Source of the DNA: Xanthostigma xanthostigma
Lineage: Eukaryota; Arthropoda; Insecta; Raphidioptera; Raphidiidae
DNA length: 64,000 nt
NCBI GenBank assembly: GCA_963575645.1
Contig: OY754475.1
Location: 4,650,001-4,714,000, forward strand
Direction of reading: 5' to 3'
The translations under genes and the position numbers were made by a program. Below the pieces are notes generated by a model. The model was not told the DNA's origin and did not search any database. It worked only from the letters and a program-made list of their open reading frames with translations. Each line of letters starts with the position of its first letter. Position 1 is the stretch's first letter. This document shows positions 31,840 through 42,789 of this stretch, piece after piece.

Positions 31840-32765
31840 TGGACCCACCCCACTTGCGCACTTTTACATACGTTTCGAACATTTTGCTCCCATATACTTT
31901 TGTGACGTGAAAAAATTAGAGGGAGCATTGATATTTGTAAGAAGTGCAGGGAGTTTAAAGACAGTGTTAAATTTAGGAAAGTTCTAGAATAAAACAAGCA
32001 CGCACGCATGTTAAGCAAGCGGGAGAACGTAAAAGCTGTCGGGGAAGCACCGGCTATAGTCGACTAGTTCCCGAGATTGCCACTGCTAGAGAAACGACGC
32101 CCTGTCTCTCTATACATGTATATTTGCGCGAAGGGGCTTTACCTGTTGGATTTGCTCAATGGCCAGTGGGTATGCCTTGTTGTCTGGATACAGGCGAGCC
32201 GGTGAGTTGATCGATCAATCAATCAACGACTTTTCAAAGACGATTTTTCTTTAGAGATGACGCTCCTCTCTTCTAATAGTATGCGTGACCTTTTGACCGT
32301 CTTCTTTCAATTCTTATTTGACTTTAAATCACAGCTTGTTGAATGACACCTGAAAAGAAGGAAAAATATACTTGAAATTAATACTGTTTAACCAATTAAA
32401 AAGATACATATACGTTATTTTGTAGTTCGAAAACAATCTCTCGTAAATTAGTACCACTTTTAAAAGTGATCCAGAAAATTATGATCAATTAAACACTTCA
32501 CGGAACCTGCTGAATCGATTCTATATGAATCGAAAGGATGAAAAAAATTTATTTGGTCTATATTTCATTTATTAAATACATAGGTAATGTTGAATCCAAA
32601 ATATTAATTCCAAACCGATACTACTTCAAAACTTATTGCAACATAATAAATTTTGTACTTTCATAAATTTCAGAGCGACTCCTGACACGCACGGTTGCGG
32701 CTGAATTCTGAGTTCAATAAATAGTTTCATAATTTCAAACTTCAATGTTTCTAATTAACACCTTT
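31840..32765. other. No gene recognised
   Basis: No coding motif or repeat found. 31038-31289 upstream and this stretch contain short open frames only. Confidence 0.3.
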
Positions 32766-32769
32766 CTTT

Positions 32770-32880
32770 ACTATATTTTACGAAAAAGGTAGAAACATTA
32801 ATACATATATCTTTCTCTTTAATTTCTATTGAAATTAAAAAAAAAAAATTCCAGAGGGCGCTCAGTTTGGGAACCACTGT
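32770..32880 (-). mobile_element. hAT element end
   Basis: On the minus strand CAGTGGTTCCCAAACTGAGC, then GCCCTCTGG and a T-run are characteristic of a hAT terminus. I did not find the partner end, so the boundary is open. Confidence 0.5.
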
Positions 32881-33262
32881 CCTACATAGCTCGTTAGCTC
32901 GGTCAATTTTCGACATTTCTCGGCGAAACTTATACCCTCTTGAAATCTGACCTTAACGTTTGGACAGCCCTTCAAATATAAGACGCATAACTCAACGCGT
33001 AGACCCTTGATAGCGAGTTCAGTTGTGAAACTTGGCGATGCACGGTTCATTTAGTGAAATTAATTGTAAGTTTAAGTAATTTTCTACTATTATATTAATT
33101 GCAATAAATCTTGTCTGCCACTCCAGCAATTCCTACTGATTTACAAACTCTCAACTTAATTGCTTCTTGTATAGTGCAAGTGATAAAACACCTGAGGATC
33201 AAGTCAACTATAATCAGTCAGTGACGTGCATCATCTATACAAACTGAAGTGTCTGTTTGTAA

Positions 33263-33518
33263 TACAGTGTAAACTCCATTTAACGTCACTCGATATAACG
33301 ACAAACTCCTTAAAACGTCGAAATGACTTAACTCTAGTTGGTTTACCTTGTTGCTCATACAATGATACACTCTAAATAACGACAACAATACGTCTTCATT
33401 AAGCAATAAAAAGTACTTGTTTGTTATTTTGTTGCTTTGTTAGATTCTAAGAAATTCGTTCTTTTGTTTGTTGGGATTATTGTTCATATGTTTAGCTCAG
33501 CTGCTTATCAATAAGTTG
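33263..33518 (+). mobile_element. pogo/Tigger MITE, one end
   Basis: TACAGTGTAAACTCCATTTA and CGACAAACTCCTTAAAACGT are the family's right-end TIR region. ATTTTGTTGCTTTGTT and TTGTTTGTTGGGATTATT continue into the interior. The opposite TIR is absent, so it is truncated. Confidence 0.75.
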
Positions 33519-34302
33519 TTTTTTAATGAACTATACAGACGTTAGCTCAATTAATACAAATAAATAAAATAGTAACAAAAATTGTAGTTGCTAGGTATTA
33601 AATAATTAATCGGACAACTGCTAAAAATATCCAATATATGGTATATTAAAAATATTAACTGATGCTATGCCCATATAATATTAACGATTGGTGGTCTTTA
33701 ATATACTCCTGCAGGTTCTTAGCCTTTTCTAAAAATTGCTACATAATTTTATGCGTGAAAACAAATCGAATAGAACGTTACGTAAAAACTTTTCAAAATA
33801 CTGAACAAAAAAAAAATCGCAGGTTCGTCACTGGTCAATATTATTCCAAGGTTATCGGAGCGAGAAATGAGTTGCATAACATTAACCGTGCGGTTATTAT
33901 TACTTACAAGTTTAAACTTAACCAAACAATGCATAGAATTCCACTAATGAGTTCGCAAATATTAAAACTTTGTTGTTTCAGTTGTTATTAAAACAACAAG
34001 CCACATCAACAACTTCGGTTGGTGATAGTTTAGTTAACAAATCCGCTGTTGATTAGTTTTAAAACAACACATAATCGAGAAACATTTGAATGAAACAAAT
34101 GGGTTTTCAAACAACGTACGTACGTACGACTAACCGTACAAATCATGTTTTTGTTTATTTTAGTCAACCAGCCAATATTATCTGGGCCTAGTACCAATTC
34201 GTATTGAATTTTATCTACGACTATTTGTTATAATAAATTGGAAATTTAATTAATACTTTAGAACCAGAATTAGAAGCGCAATGAATTAATTATAATCTAT
34301 AC
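33519..34302. other. No gene recognised
   Basis: AT-rich. The only pattern is a short ACGT repeat (34114-34128). A 109-codon frame at 33662-33991 shows no motif. Confidence 0.35.
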
Positions 34303-34624
34303 AAATATATAAATCTGAAGAGTTTGTTTGTTTGTTTGAACGCGCTAATCTCAGGAACTACTTGTTTGAATTGAAATTTTTTTTGTTGGATAGCCCATTT
34401 ATTGAGGAAGGCTATTGGCTATATAATATCAAGCTACGACCAATAGGAGCGGAGCAAAATGTATCCCAAAATTTGTCCGTCCGACAAAAACTTTTGAACG
34501 GTAACTCCAATCAACATGAAATTTGGACACAATTATCTCGGTAAACTAAGATGAATGTGCGTATTTATGTCCCTCCCCCCTATTCGTTCTTTTGCACCCG
34601 GGTGAAACCGGGCGGGACTGTTAG
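34303..34624 (-). mobile_element. TAGCGGTCCCG interspersed repeat, unoccupied copy
   Basis: Reverse-oriented relative of 21603-22215 without the tRNA-Lys-like insert. It ends at CACCCGGGTGAAACCGGGCG and contains TGAAATTTGGACACAATTAT. It provides the empty-site comparison for the insertion at 21.8-22.0 kb. Confidence 0.7.
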
Positions 34625-35253
34625 TATGCTATAAAAGTAATCACTGATGGATCTCGTGTAAGAACGATCCTATTTGTTAAAAAACTGCGCGCAAGAAGAA
34701 GTGTGAGGTTTGGCATAGTGGAGAGGGAGTGAAGAAAGATAAAATTTATGTATTAACACGTGTTACAAATACATTGAATAAAATAAAAAATACGTACACT
34801 GTAAAAAATTAGCGGAGTTAATTACGGTCGAATTTCAACCACCGCCCGAGCCGCTAGTTTGTATAATTATGCAAAGACACGTATTTAATATCTTCTATAT
34901 GGTACATCATTTACTAGCCGCCTGTACGAAAAGGAATTGTAACTAATTTTCACAGCTGTAAAATATGACCTATAACGGACGGGGTTATTAAAACAAAACT
35001 AAATTATAATATTCCGTGTTCGAAGTTTCAGTTTCAGGGGTAATTATCTGTAAATCTTAACACAAAACTTGCAAGTTCATAAGTTTACGATACTGAAACT
35101 TCGACATAACAAAATTATTAAAATAAAAACACGTTCGAACTATCCGCACATAAAATGTGATTCGTTTCGTCGGCGAAAATGAACGACTTAAATTGATTGT
35201 GACAACTCGATAATTGTAAAATAAAGAAGCTCGAACGAAGCCATGTTCACATA

Positions 35254-35844
35254 TCATATATATTTAATACGCTAAGGTTTAAGATGTTTGCCTCCCTTTT
35301 TAGAAAAAACCTCACAATTACTCCACATAAATTATGTATCATTTTACAGATAATTACTTGCTCTACTGACAACGACCTCTAAAAAATTTATTATTGCTTT
35401 TGTTTTTGTAAATTAATATACAGCAACGCTGAACAACGTCTGCCATCTGACGGCTCTAATTTTGAAACAACGTCAACACTTCGATCTGTCATCTGACCTT
35501 TATATTGTAATACAACAGACACAATACTGCATACTGCCATTTGACGGCTTTAATTTTGAAACAGCGAGCAACGCTGAACAACGTCACAGCAATGCTGCAT
35601 GATGCCATCTGACGGCTTAGCTCAACGCTTTTGCTACTTGCGCCTCTATATGACAATTTTAGAAAAATATTTCTTCAATCTGTCATCTGAGCTTCATATT
35701 GTAATACAACATAAAGAAGAACGTTATAGCAGTGTGCAAAATTAGAAACGAATTGAATACCTGCAATCATATTTAAAAAATAATTTTGTAAAGTGATAAT
35801 TATTATACTTATTTAGTGCGAATAATTCGCACAGGTCACTCTAG
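35254..35844 (+). mobile_element. Helitron-like non-autonomous element, copy 2
   Basis: It starts TCATATATATTTAATACGCT, ends GTGCGAATAATTCGCAC, AGGTCACT and CTAG, with A before it. The following base is C rather than T. Three CCATCTGACGGC-type modules lie between 35440 and 35620. High similarity to copies 1 and 3. Confidence 0.65.
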
Positions 35845-35861
35845 CATCTGCTTATTTATAC

Positions 35862-35975
35862 AAATATTACAAAGAGATAAACTTTGTTAGTTTGGATGTA
35901 GGAGGTAATCCGCGAAACTACTCATCCGATTTCAAAATTTAGAATGGATCTTTAGGACGGACATTGACCGGTAAT
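35862..35975 (-). mobile_element. TAGCGGCCCGG repeat fragment
   Basis: Reverse-oriented GATAAACTTTGTTAGTTTGG, ATGTAGGAGGTAATCC and AAACTACTCATCCGATTTC correspond to the 3' half of the family. Confidence 0.55.
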
Positions 35976-36094
35976 TGCTCGTATTCATCTCGGGAGAAGA
36001 AACTATGACCAATTTTGAATGATTTAACCTCCATCACTCGGGGGTCGTAAATGCGTGATTCCCTTTATGATAATGACACTTTTGTGAAGAATTT

Positions 36095-36240
36095 CTAGGC
36101 TTTCACGGCCGGTGTTGATCCAAATCTGCTTGGTTGCCGCTACCGCATCGTCTTTGATAATGTCTACTGCAGTTGTAGACGAAACGTCAGGTAGAAATAC
36201 CAATGGACCACGGCATACAAGCCCGGAAATCAAGAAGATT
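36095..36240 (+). mobile_element. PLE-type terminus fragment, second family
   Basis: TTGATAATGTCTAC, CTGCAGT and GTAGACGAAACGTCAGG have the box/stem/CGAAACGTC arrangement. The following AAATACCAATGGACCACGGC and CAAGCCCGGAAATCAAGAAG recur at 63120-63205. Confidence 0.5.
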
Positions 36241-36514
36241 TGAATTTCTATTTTATTTTTTTATTTATTGTAAGTTTTAACACATAAACAATATCTAACA
36301 GTAAATGTCTTGGTTTTCAGCTTTAGGAAGATTGATTGATTAGTAAGCTATGGAAAAATTCAGGCAAAAAAGTGAGAATATTTTCTTTTTAATTCTTAAT
36401 TCACAAAATTCGGATTTCTGTAGACAGAAAACGACGCATCTCCGACCCCCAAGTGATAGAGGTTAAATCCATCCAAATTAGTCATAATATCTTCTCCCGA
36501 GCAGAATACGAGCA

Positions 36515-36625
36515 ATTACCGGTCACCCTGAATATTATCGCGTTAAAATAAAAGCGCTTTTCGTCGAGACCACTTTTGCGAAAACGGTGGCAATCTTCAA
36601 ATTCGGACGAAGCCGGACCGAGCTG
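36515..36625 (-). mobile_element. TAGCGGCCCGG repeat fragment
   Basis: Reverse-oriented AAAATAAAAGCGCTTTTCGT and ACGGTGGCAATCTTCAAATT correspond to the 5' half of the family. Confidence 0.5.
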
Positions 36626-36859
36626 CAAGAAATAAACTGACAAAATTTGATTCATTTCTGGTGTTAGAACCCAAAAATTACCTAAAAACAAACGACTATC
36701 GAAACTGTCGGACATTCATTCGAAGTGTTATCTGACTTATTTTGAGCCATTCCGTATAATCGAAGCAAATACGAAAAGATAATTCGAAATAACGAAATAC
36801 TATCGAAATTGATTCATTCGCGTTTTTTTGCGCCGTTTTTTTAAAAAACGAACGCCAAG

Positions 36860-37400
36860 GTGTCTGAGAACTCGGTTCTAGAGAGTAGGTTACAGAAATA
36901 GCTTCGTATTGATCGCGCTCAGGCCACAGACTATAACATGGAGCAAGGCAACAGTGTTACCACCAGTCCGACAGGTTGGTTTTATTGTGCGAGCGAGACG
37001 AGAACACGCACTGAACAGAGACAGACGCGACACGACGCCGTGTAGCGGCGCGACGGTGCGGGGAAAATGTGGCACCTGGTCGAGAGAGGCGCTGGAAGAA
37101 ACGTATACAGTCGGCTCTCACAACAGACTACAGTTTAGATAACGTACGGGGATCGAGTTGTGTTCGGTGCTGCCGAAGCGCTCGAAAACTACGTAACCCG
37201 CGGCCCACGTTCATCGAACGTAAATAGTTTTTTTATTCGGTTCATTTGTTCTTCAATTCACCAAACATAATTATGTTTACTGCAGGGTATAAATCTATGC
37301 GGTCTTACTTCGAGAGTATAAATAATCGCCTGATAAAATAATACTGGCCGACACATAGATCTACAGTTTGTTCTTGTGAATTTACTTACGTGTTATTTGT
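36860..37400 (+). promoter_or_regulatory. GC-rich island with TATA box, candidate promoter/exon
   Basis: 36900-37215 is much GC-richer than its surroundings and rich in CpG and GAGA-like steps (GCGAGCGAGACGAGAACACG). A TATA-like GAGTATAAATAAT lies at 37312-37324. No recognisable coding exon follows. This could be a host promoter with a non-coding first exon or an old LTR. It is an inference from composition only. Confidence 0.3.
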
Positions 37401-37459
37401 TAACCTTTTATGAAGTGTATAGTTGTAAAACATTAAAGTTAGTGGAAGTTTTGTGTGGC

Positions 37460-37964
37460 ACTTCACATGGCTATTTGTGTTCGCTATTGGGTGTTTGTTG
37501 TATTTGGCAAAATATATGACGTTCAAGGCAAACATGCAAATAGAGACAAATACGACCATCCACACATGACAGTCAAATAGCAAACACACAAACATTTGGC
37601 AGCAGAACGCAAGGTTCAAAATTCCAGGAATTTTAGCACTGTTTCATTGTCCCAATTCATATTCAATAGTAATTGTTCCAGTTCTCGCTCACAGCACAGA
37701 CACAAAAATACTGGACGTTCGTACAGGTTCACGGCGCGTGCGCTTCTGAAAATGGCCATTGTGTGGACGGTTTATTTGCGTATTTGTCTATTTGACTCCT
37801 TTGATGTGCCTCGAAAAACCGACAAGCGCACGGTGACGCGTATTTGGTATTGGCCTTATTTGTCAAATAGGCAAATAAGGCTAACACTTTGTGAAATAGA
37901 CTGTCCACACTTGGTAATTGTTTGCCAAATATGCCAAATACAAATAGCCATGTGAAGTGCCGGC
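37460..37964. mobile_element. MITE with GGCACTTCACATGGCTATTT TIRs
   Basis: GGCACTTCACATGGCTATTT at 37458 is mirrored by AAATAGCCATGTGAAGTGCC at 37942. Sub-terminal GTATTTGGCAAAATAT and ATATGCCAAATAC are also inverted. A 119-codon frame inside has no transposase motif. TSD not resolved. Confidence 0.7.
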
Positions 37965-38258
37965 ATAAAACATTATTATTTTGTGCGTGTTTTTTTTGAC
38001 GTTTACACTAACGCCATCGGTCGGATTTTTGGGTAAACGTCAAAAATTTCAACAAAAATGGCAAGACGTATAAAACAGTATATATTCTACAAGTACTATT
38101 CTAACAGATTTATTGCTTGGTGAATTGAAAGTAAATTTTATTCGAAGGAATAAATTTGTTCTAAGGTTAGTAACTTCAGATGAATATGGGCGTATCGTAT
38201 ACAAGATCTTGCAGCACGGTTTGAAAAATATTTACGCAAAGATCTGTGTTCGCTAGTT

Positions 38259-38276
38259 AGAGAGAGAGAGAGAGAG
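38259..38276. repeat. GA microsatellite
   Basis: AGAGAGAGAGAGAGAGAG tract. Confidence 0.85.
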
Positions 38277-38594
38277 TAGAAACGATTCTTCCACTCTTTC
38301 CTTTCAACTGTCGGCTGAAATCGGAGACGGGGTAGCATTTTACATTTTTGTCCGATCCAGGCCAATTTGTCTGAAGAAGTTTCACTTCAAAAAAAAAAGT
38401 TCGAGCGCTTGATAAACGCCGCAACCTTTTAAATAAAATACTATATGCATAATAGAGTATGTACGTGATAGTCTTGTGTAGCGCAGAAAGATAGCTCCAA
38501 CACACTAACGGTAACGACTGACTGACTCGCATACGACCGAAATTAGGTACTTTCAAGAGCTTGTCGTTTGTGTGAATCCATTGCTGTGCAAGAT

Positions 38595-39515
38595 AAGAAT
38601 CCCGTTACTTCTACCGTATTGCAAGCGCACATACGTCAATACATTGGCGGAACAAAAAAAAACCGTTACGCGATGTCACAATTCCGTTACTTCCACCACA
38701 AATAATTGTCTACTTTGCCGCAGTTTGTACTTATTTATTGCGATGAATTGAGAGGCGTTAATGCCTACGAATCCCGTCGCTCCCACCATAATTGTTAAAT
38801 TTGCCGCAGTTTAAAAAACATTTATGATGTGGATAAATTTAAGTGCGATATGGTGAAGAATCCCGTTCCTCCCACCACCCATTTCGATCGATAGATAAAA
38901 TGAAGAAGGATAGTTCAAGATAGTGTTTGACCCTTAAGAGAATAAAGAATACCGATTTGAAAGTCAAATTGCAAAACAATCGACCCGTGTGGGCAGGGCC
39001 TAATTACTCTAGAAAATAAACAGCTACGGGCTACGGCGAAATAGTGGTGGAGGTAACGTAACTCTAGCATTTAGCTTCTACGCTAAACAACTACAAGCAG
39101 TGTTCAAGATAGTGTTTGACCTTTAAGAAAATAAAGAATCCCGTCACCACCACCACTGAAGTAAATCTCAACATTTGATAGAGAGCATTGCATGCAGCTT
39201 TCAACACATCGATGGACTTTATTTGACACAAGCTTGTCTCGTGTAAAGACATTCACTGGCGCATGGCATCAGTATCGACTGAATAATAAAGAATCACGTC
39301 ACTTCCACCATCGCCACTTGTATTCTTTCGGCCTTTCTCAGTGCTTTCAAAAGTCGCTTTTTGTGTATATTCTAAATCTATTGTTGCGTGAGATAATGCA
39401 TCTCTTTCTAAACGAGTAAAAAATGAATGTCGCCATCTTCGCTCCATATGCAACCAGCAAAGTACCTACTGTTGTTTAGTATATTGCATTATAGTCCCGT
39501 TACCACCACCATTAC
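38595..39515. repeat. Cluster of CCCGTTACTTCCACCACC motifs
   Basis: Variants of GAATCCCGTTACTTCCACCA occur at 38599, 38681, 38769, 38859, 39136, 39291 and 39494, with one inverted copy at 39043. Spacers are unequal, but some recur: TTTGCCGCAGTTT at 38716 and 38802, and TTCAAGATAGTGTTTGACC at 38913 and 39101. Isolated copies lie at 5604, 18325, 28800 and 29071. Function unknown. Confidence 0.65.
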
Positions 39516-39651
39516 GAATGCATTTTGCAATGACGTGAAGTTAGAAAATTTGTAAACGACTTATTGCAAACTTCAATTTAATAGTTTGAATAAATAATTT
39601 ACTAGAATGTTAAAAAGCTTTTATTTAAATGGAAACAATCACTACTCTTTA

Positions 39652-39668
39652 TAATAATAATAATAATC

Positions 39669-39707
<39 letters not shown>

Positions 39708-39709
39708 GT
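39652..39709. repeat. AAT microsatellite
   Basis: AAT repeated almost without interruption, with one imperfect ATCAT step. Confidence 0.9.
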
Positions 39710-39710
39710 A

Positions 39711-39832
39711 TATTGTGCGACTAGTGAGAGAAGGAGAAGATTCCATGAGTGTGAAATTTGCCGCACGAGCTTAGCAATTGCGGTAACACGCGAGTGGAAT
39801 ATTCTCCTTCGATCAATGGTCGCACATAATAT
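39711..39832. repeat. Imperfect hairpin, ~50-bp arms
   Basis: TATTGTGCGACTAGTGAGAG...AGATTCCATGAGTGTG pairs with CACGCGAGTGGAATATTCTC...GGTCGCACATAATA around a loop near 39765-39775. Confidence 0.65.
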
Positions 39833-40212
39833 TTTATTCAACTAGCACGAGTAATATGTAATCGGGGCCCTGATAAAAGAGGGAAAAATAATAAATCACT
39901 TCATTGATTGACGTACACACCGCCCTCGATGCACACAAGATGGCCCTGACTTTCACTGAATTGCGATGCTGTTTTCATATATACAATACCGCCTACCACG
40001 TTCCTATTGGTCCAGAAGCTGTGCAGTTTTTTTTTTATTATTTAACGGCTTGGTCTTGCTACTGCGTTCCTATTGGTCCAGAAAATTCATTATCTCACAG
40101 TACGGCTCATTATTAGCACTCTACGCGTCAACATGAAGTAATTTATTATTTCTCCCGAATTTAGCAGGGCCCCGAAATTACATATTACTCACGCGTGTTG
40201 AATAAATACATT
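39833..40212. mobile_element. TIR element, ~70-bp termini
   Basis: TTATTCAACTAGCACGAGTA and ATATGTAATCGGGGCCCTGA at the left are mirrored on the right by GGGCCCCGAAATTACATATT and ACGCGTGTTGAATAA. CGTTCCTATTGGTCCAGAA occurs twice inside (about 39998 and 40066). No coding frame of note. Confidence 0.7.
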
Positions 40213-40527
40213 TATTATCCTTTTTTGGATTTGTCAATTATACAATTAAAATAAACACATTAAAATAATTACAAATACAATTAATTAAAGGCCATAAATT
40301 CATTCACGGTAGAAAATGCGTTTTCAATAAGAAATGACTTTAATTGTTTTTATTAATTTCGTGGTTAACAACAATCGTGAAATTTATTATAAAAAAAAAA
40401 TTAATATTTTGTAAAATAAATTTTTTTTTTAAATATGCACGTTGGCAGCTGTGCTAGTTCGACAATTATTTTGTGTTTTTGACGCTGTATCAATTTTTTT
40501 GAGTTTTTTTTATCGATATCTATATAT

Positions 40528-40748
40528 CTATACTAATATTATGAAGAAGTAAACTTTGTAAGTTTGGATGTAGGAGGTAATCTCCGAAACTACTCATCCG
40601 ATTTTATTTTTTTTTACCAATTTTTAGAATGGACCTTCAGGATGGACAGGGGCTATATATTATTGCGTTTAAAATAAAAGCGCTTTTCGTGGAGGCCAAT
40701 TTTGTAAAATAAGTCGACGAAAAAACGGTGGCAACCTACAAATTCCGC
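40528..40748 (-). mobile_element. TAGCGGCCCGG repeat, nearly full copy
   Basis: Reverse-oriented ATCTATACTAATATTATGAA, GATGTAGGAGGTAATCTCCG, AAAGCGCTTTTCGTGGAGGC and CGGTGGCAACCTACAAATTC. The GC-rich head is missing. Confidence 0.65.
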
Positions 40749-40755
40749 TAATTAT

Positions 40756-41401
40756 TAGATACAACTATTTTTATTTGACACAACGACCATTTTTAAAACT
40801 AATGTAAGAAACTAGCTTCCTAAAATTTTGATCCTAAAGATAAAAACCGGTCCCCTATATTTTCCCGGATTTCACTTCAGTTTAAAGAAAGAAGTTAGAA
40901 GCATAAAATTTGAAAAATCATGCAGCTCTAATTTTTGTCTCCCCGATATCGCCACCACTGCACTTTAAAGAAAGGAGTCAGTTGCAACGTGAATAAAAAT
41001 CCTTTTCTAAACATGTCTGTGGAAAAAAAACTGACTATAAAAAGTTTTATCTATGATATGCTCTTGTTCCCATTTTTCTTTCGCTGAAGGTTTTTTTTTC
41101 AGTTAACACATTGTTACAAACACGTTTCATGCTGGAAATTATGAATAACAAAATTGAAACATTATTAAAAAAAACATTTGAATAACGAACCGAGTGTTAA
41201 TTGACTTTCAAATGTTAATTAAACAAAATTATGTTTTCATATCGGGCAACATTTCAATGAATATATTTATTATTGTTTGCAATAGATTTTTTTATTGCAA
41301 TTATTAATAATTAATTAATAATTTAACGAGAATTGTTCCAAATAAAAACATTTTTAGTGAAATGTATTAAAAAGAAGAAAATAATATTAATAGTAACTAC
41401 A
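40756..41401. other. No gene recognised
   Basis: Very AT-rich, with no structure recognised. Confidence 0.4.
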
Positions 41402-41403
41402 TA

Positions 41404-41658
41404 TAGTGTAAACTCTATACAGCGACACTCAAGGGACTGTTCTGGGAATCTTCGGTACGCATGATTCCGACAACAAAGCAACAAAATAACAAACAAGTAC
41501 TGTTTATTGCTTAATGATGACGTATTGTTGTCGTCATTTAGAGTGAGTGTGTCGTTATATATGTATGAATAAAAAACTTAACCAACTAGAGTTAAGTAAT
41601 TTCGACGTTTTGAGGCGTTTGTCGTTATATCGAGTGACGTTAAATGGAGTTTACACTG
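41404..41658 (-). mobile_element. pogo/Tigger MITE, complete
   Basis: TIRs TAGTGTAAACTC and GAGTTTACACTG are flanked by TA on both sides (41402-41403, 41659-41660). The interior (ACAACAAAGCAACAAAATAA, TAATTTCGACGTTTTGAGGC) is the family's usual core, 255 bp in all. It interrupts the reading frame of the coding-like segment that follows. Confidence 0.8.
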
Positions 41659-41660
41659 TA

Positions 41661-41990
41661 ATTAAAAAAGTGTGGGTCGTGAACGCGACCGCAAACTATT
41701 ACAGCATTTACGACCGGCGTGTAATTTTTTTTAACGGTCGTCACGTCCGGAATAGAGCCGATAATTTTAAATGTTGTAACCCGTCAACGGGTTACAATGT
41801 GTGGAGCGATAATGAGAAGCATAACTTTGATGCAATCTTATGTGCTGCAATGTTTTTGTGCAAAGTTTATGTACTTCAGAAAACTTTAATTAAAGCGAGC
41901 TGGCAGGTTATTATTAGACAACATTTCTCTTTGTCTTACTTAAATATTTTGAGGCGTCGTCGCAAAGAAATTAAAGTGAAACGCCGTTAA
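41661..41990 (+). pseudogene. Unidentified coding-like fragment 1
   Basis: A 109-codon open frame runs from the MITE edge to TAA at 41988-41990, without its own start codon. Composition is protein-like: three Cys and many aromatics in the middle (FKCCNPSTGYNVWSDNEKHN), then a hydrophobic segment (FDAILCAAMFLCKVYVLQ) and a very basic C-terminus (RRRRKEIKVKRR). I do not recognise the family. With the MITE excised the frame stays open upstream for about 12 codons but gains no Met. Because it sits near two other coding fragments with tight spacing, an endogenous large-DNA-virus remnant is one possibility, and an old transposon protein another. Confidence 0.4.
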
Positions 41991-42099
41991 AAATAATGTT
42001 CAAGCATAATGCAAGTACTTTATTACAGTAATAAAGATATCTTTACCGCTATTTATATGCAGTCAATTATTCTAATCTGTAATTGTTATTAATAAAATG

Positions 42100-42540
42100 T
42101 ATAACACGTTTATTAATTAATTTATTGAAAAGGTGAATTAATAGTAGCGTTACAAATTGGCGCCCAACGTGGGGCACCAATTACTAACTTGTCTAATTAA
42201 TTGTCATCGATGTAATTTATTAAAAGCATGAGTTAATAGACGCGTTACAAATTGGCGCCCAACATGGGGCGCTAATTTCTAACATGTCTATTAAATTGGT
42301 ATCAATGCAATTTATTGAAAACATGAATTAATAGACGCGTTACAAATTGGGGTCCAACGTGGGGCGCCAATTTATAACATGTTTATTAATTGGCATCAAT
42401 GCAATTTATTGAAGACATGAATTAATAGACGCGTTACAAATTGGCGCCCAACGTGGGGCGCCAATTTCTAACATGTCTATTAAATTGGTATCAATGTGAT
42501 TTATTGAAAACATGAATTAATGAGTTCGCTACATAAATAT
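42100..42540 (+). repeat. Tandem array of LTR-retrotransposon primer-binding sites
   Basis: Four units of 94-95 bp plus a partial one. Each has TTACAAATTGGCGCCCAACG followed by TGGGGCGCC or a close variant, at 42158, 42253, 42348 and 42442. TGGCGCCCAACGTGGGGC is the tRNA-Lys primer-binding site of many retroelements, here after the TTACA that often ends an LTR. The third unit is mutated (TGGGGTCCAACG). The array carries no gag/pol. Confidence 0.8.
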
Positions 42541-42546
42541 TTATAA

Positions 42547-42785
42547 AGAACTGGCGGCCCAGTCCGGCTTCAAATTTGTAGATTGCCACCATTTTTCGTG
42601 TACTTATAAAATTGATCTCCATGAAAAGGGCTTTGATGTCAACGCGATAATATATAGCCTATGTCTATCTGAAGGTTCATTCTAAATTGAAGTGAAATAA
42701 TTTTTCAAATAGGTACAGTCGTTCCCAAGATTACCGTCCACATAAATCAACATCGCATTCTGTCTTTATAATATTAGTGTAAATA
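42547..42785 (+). mobile_element. TAGCGGCCCGG repeat, diverged copy
   Basis: CTGGCGGCCCAGTCCGGCTT, ATGAAAAGGGCTTTGATGTC, CTATCTGAAGGTTCATTC and a TTTATAATATTAGTG end. Confidence 0.6.
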
Positions 42786-42789
42786 ATCT

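Noticed and set aside
32862-33050. 62-codon minus-strand frame ending at a hAT-like end
   Set aside because: Its C-terminus is the hAT terminus CAGTGGTTCCCAAACTG; no protein motif in the rest.
37596-37955. 119-codon open frame as a gene
   Set aside because: It lies wholly inside a TIR-bounded MITE, has no transposase motif and overlaps inverted GCCAAATA repeats.
39602-39841. Isoleucine-run protein frame
   Set aside because: It is translation of the AAT microsatellite and the neighbouring hairpin.
41547-41660. N-terminal 38 codons of the 147-codon frame as part of a real protein
   Set aside because: They translate the pogo MITE (the same LNQLELSNFDVLR-type peptide appears at other MITE copies), so the frame is an accidental fusion of the MITE with the downstream fragment.
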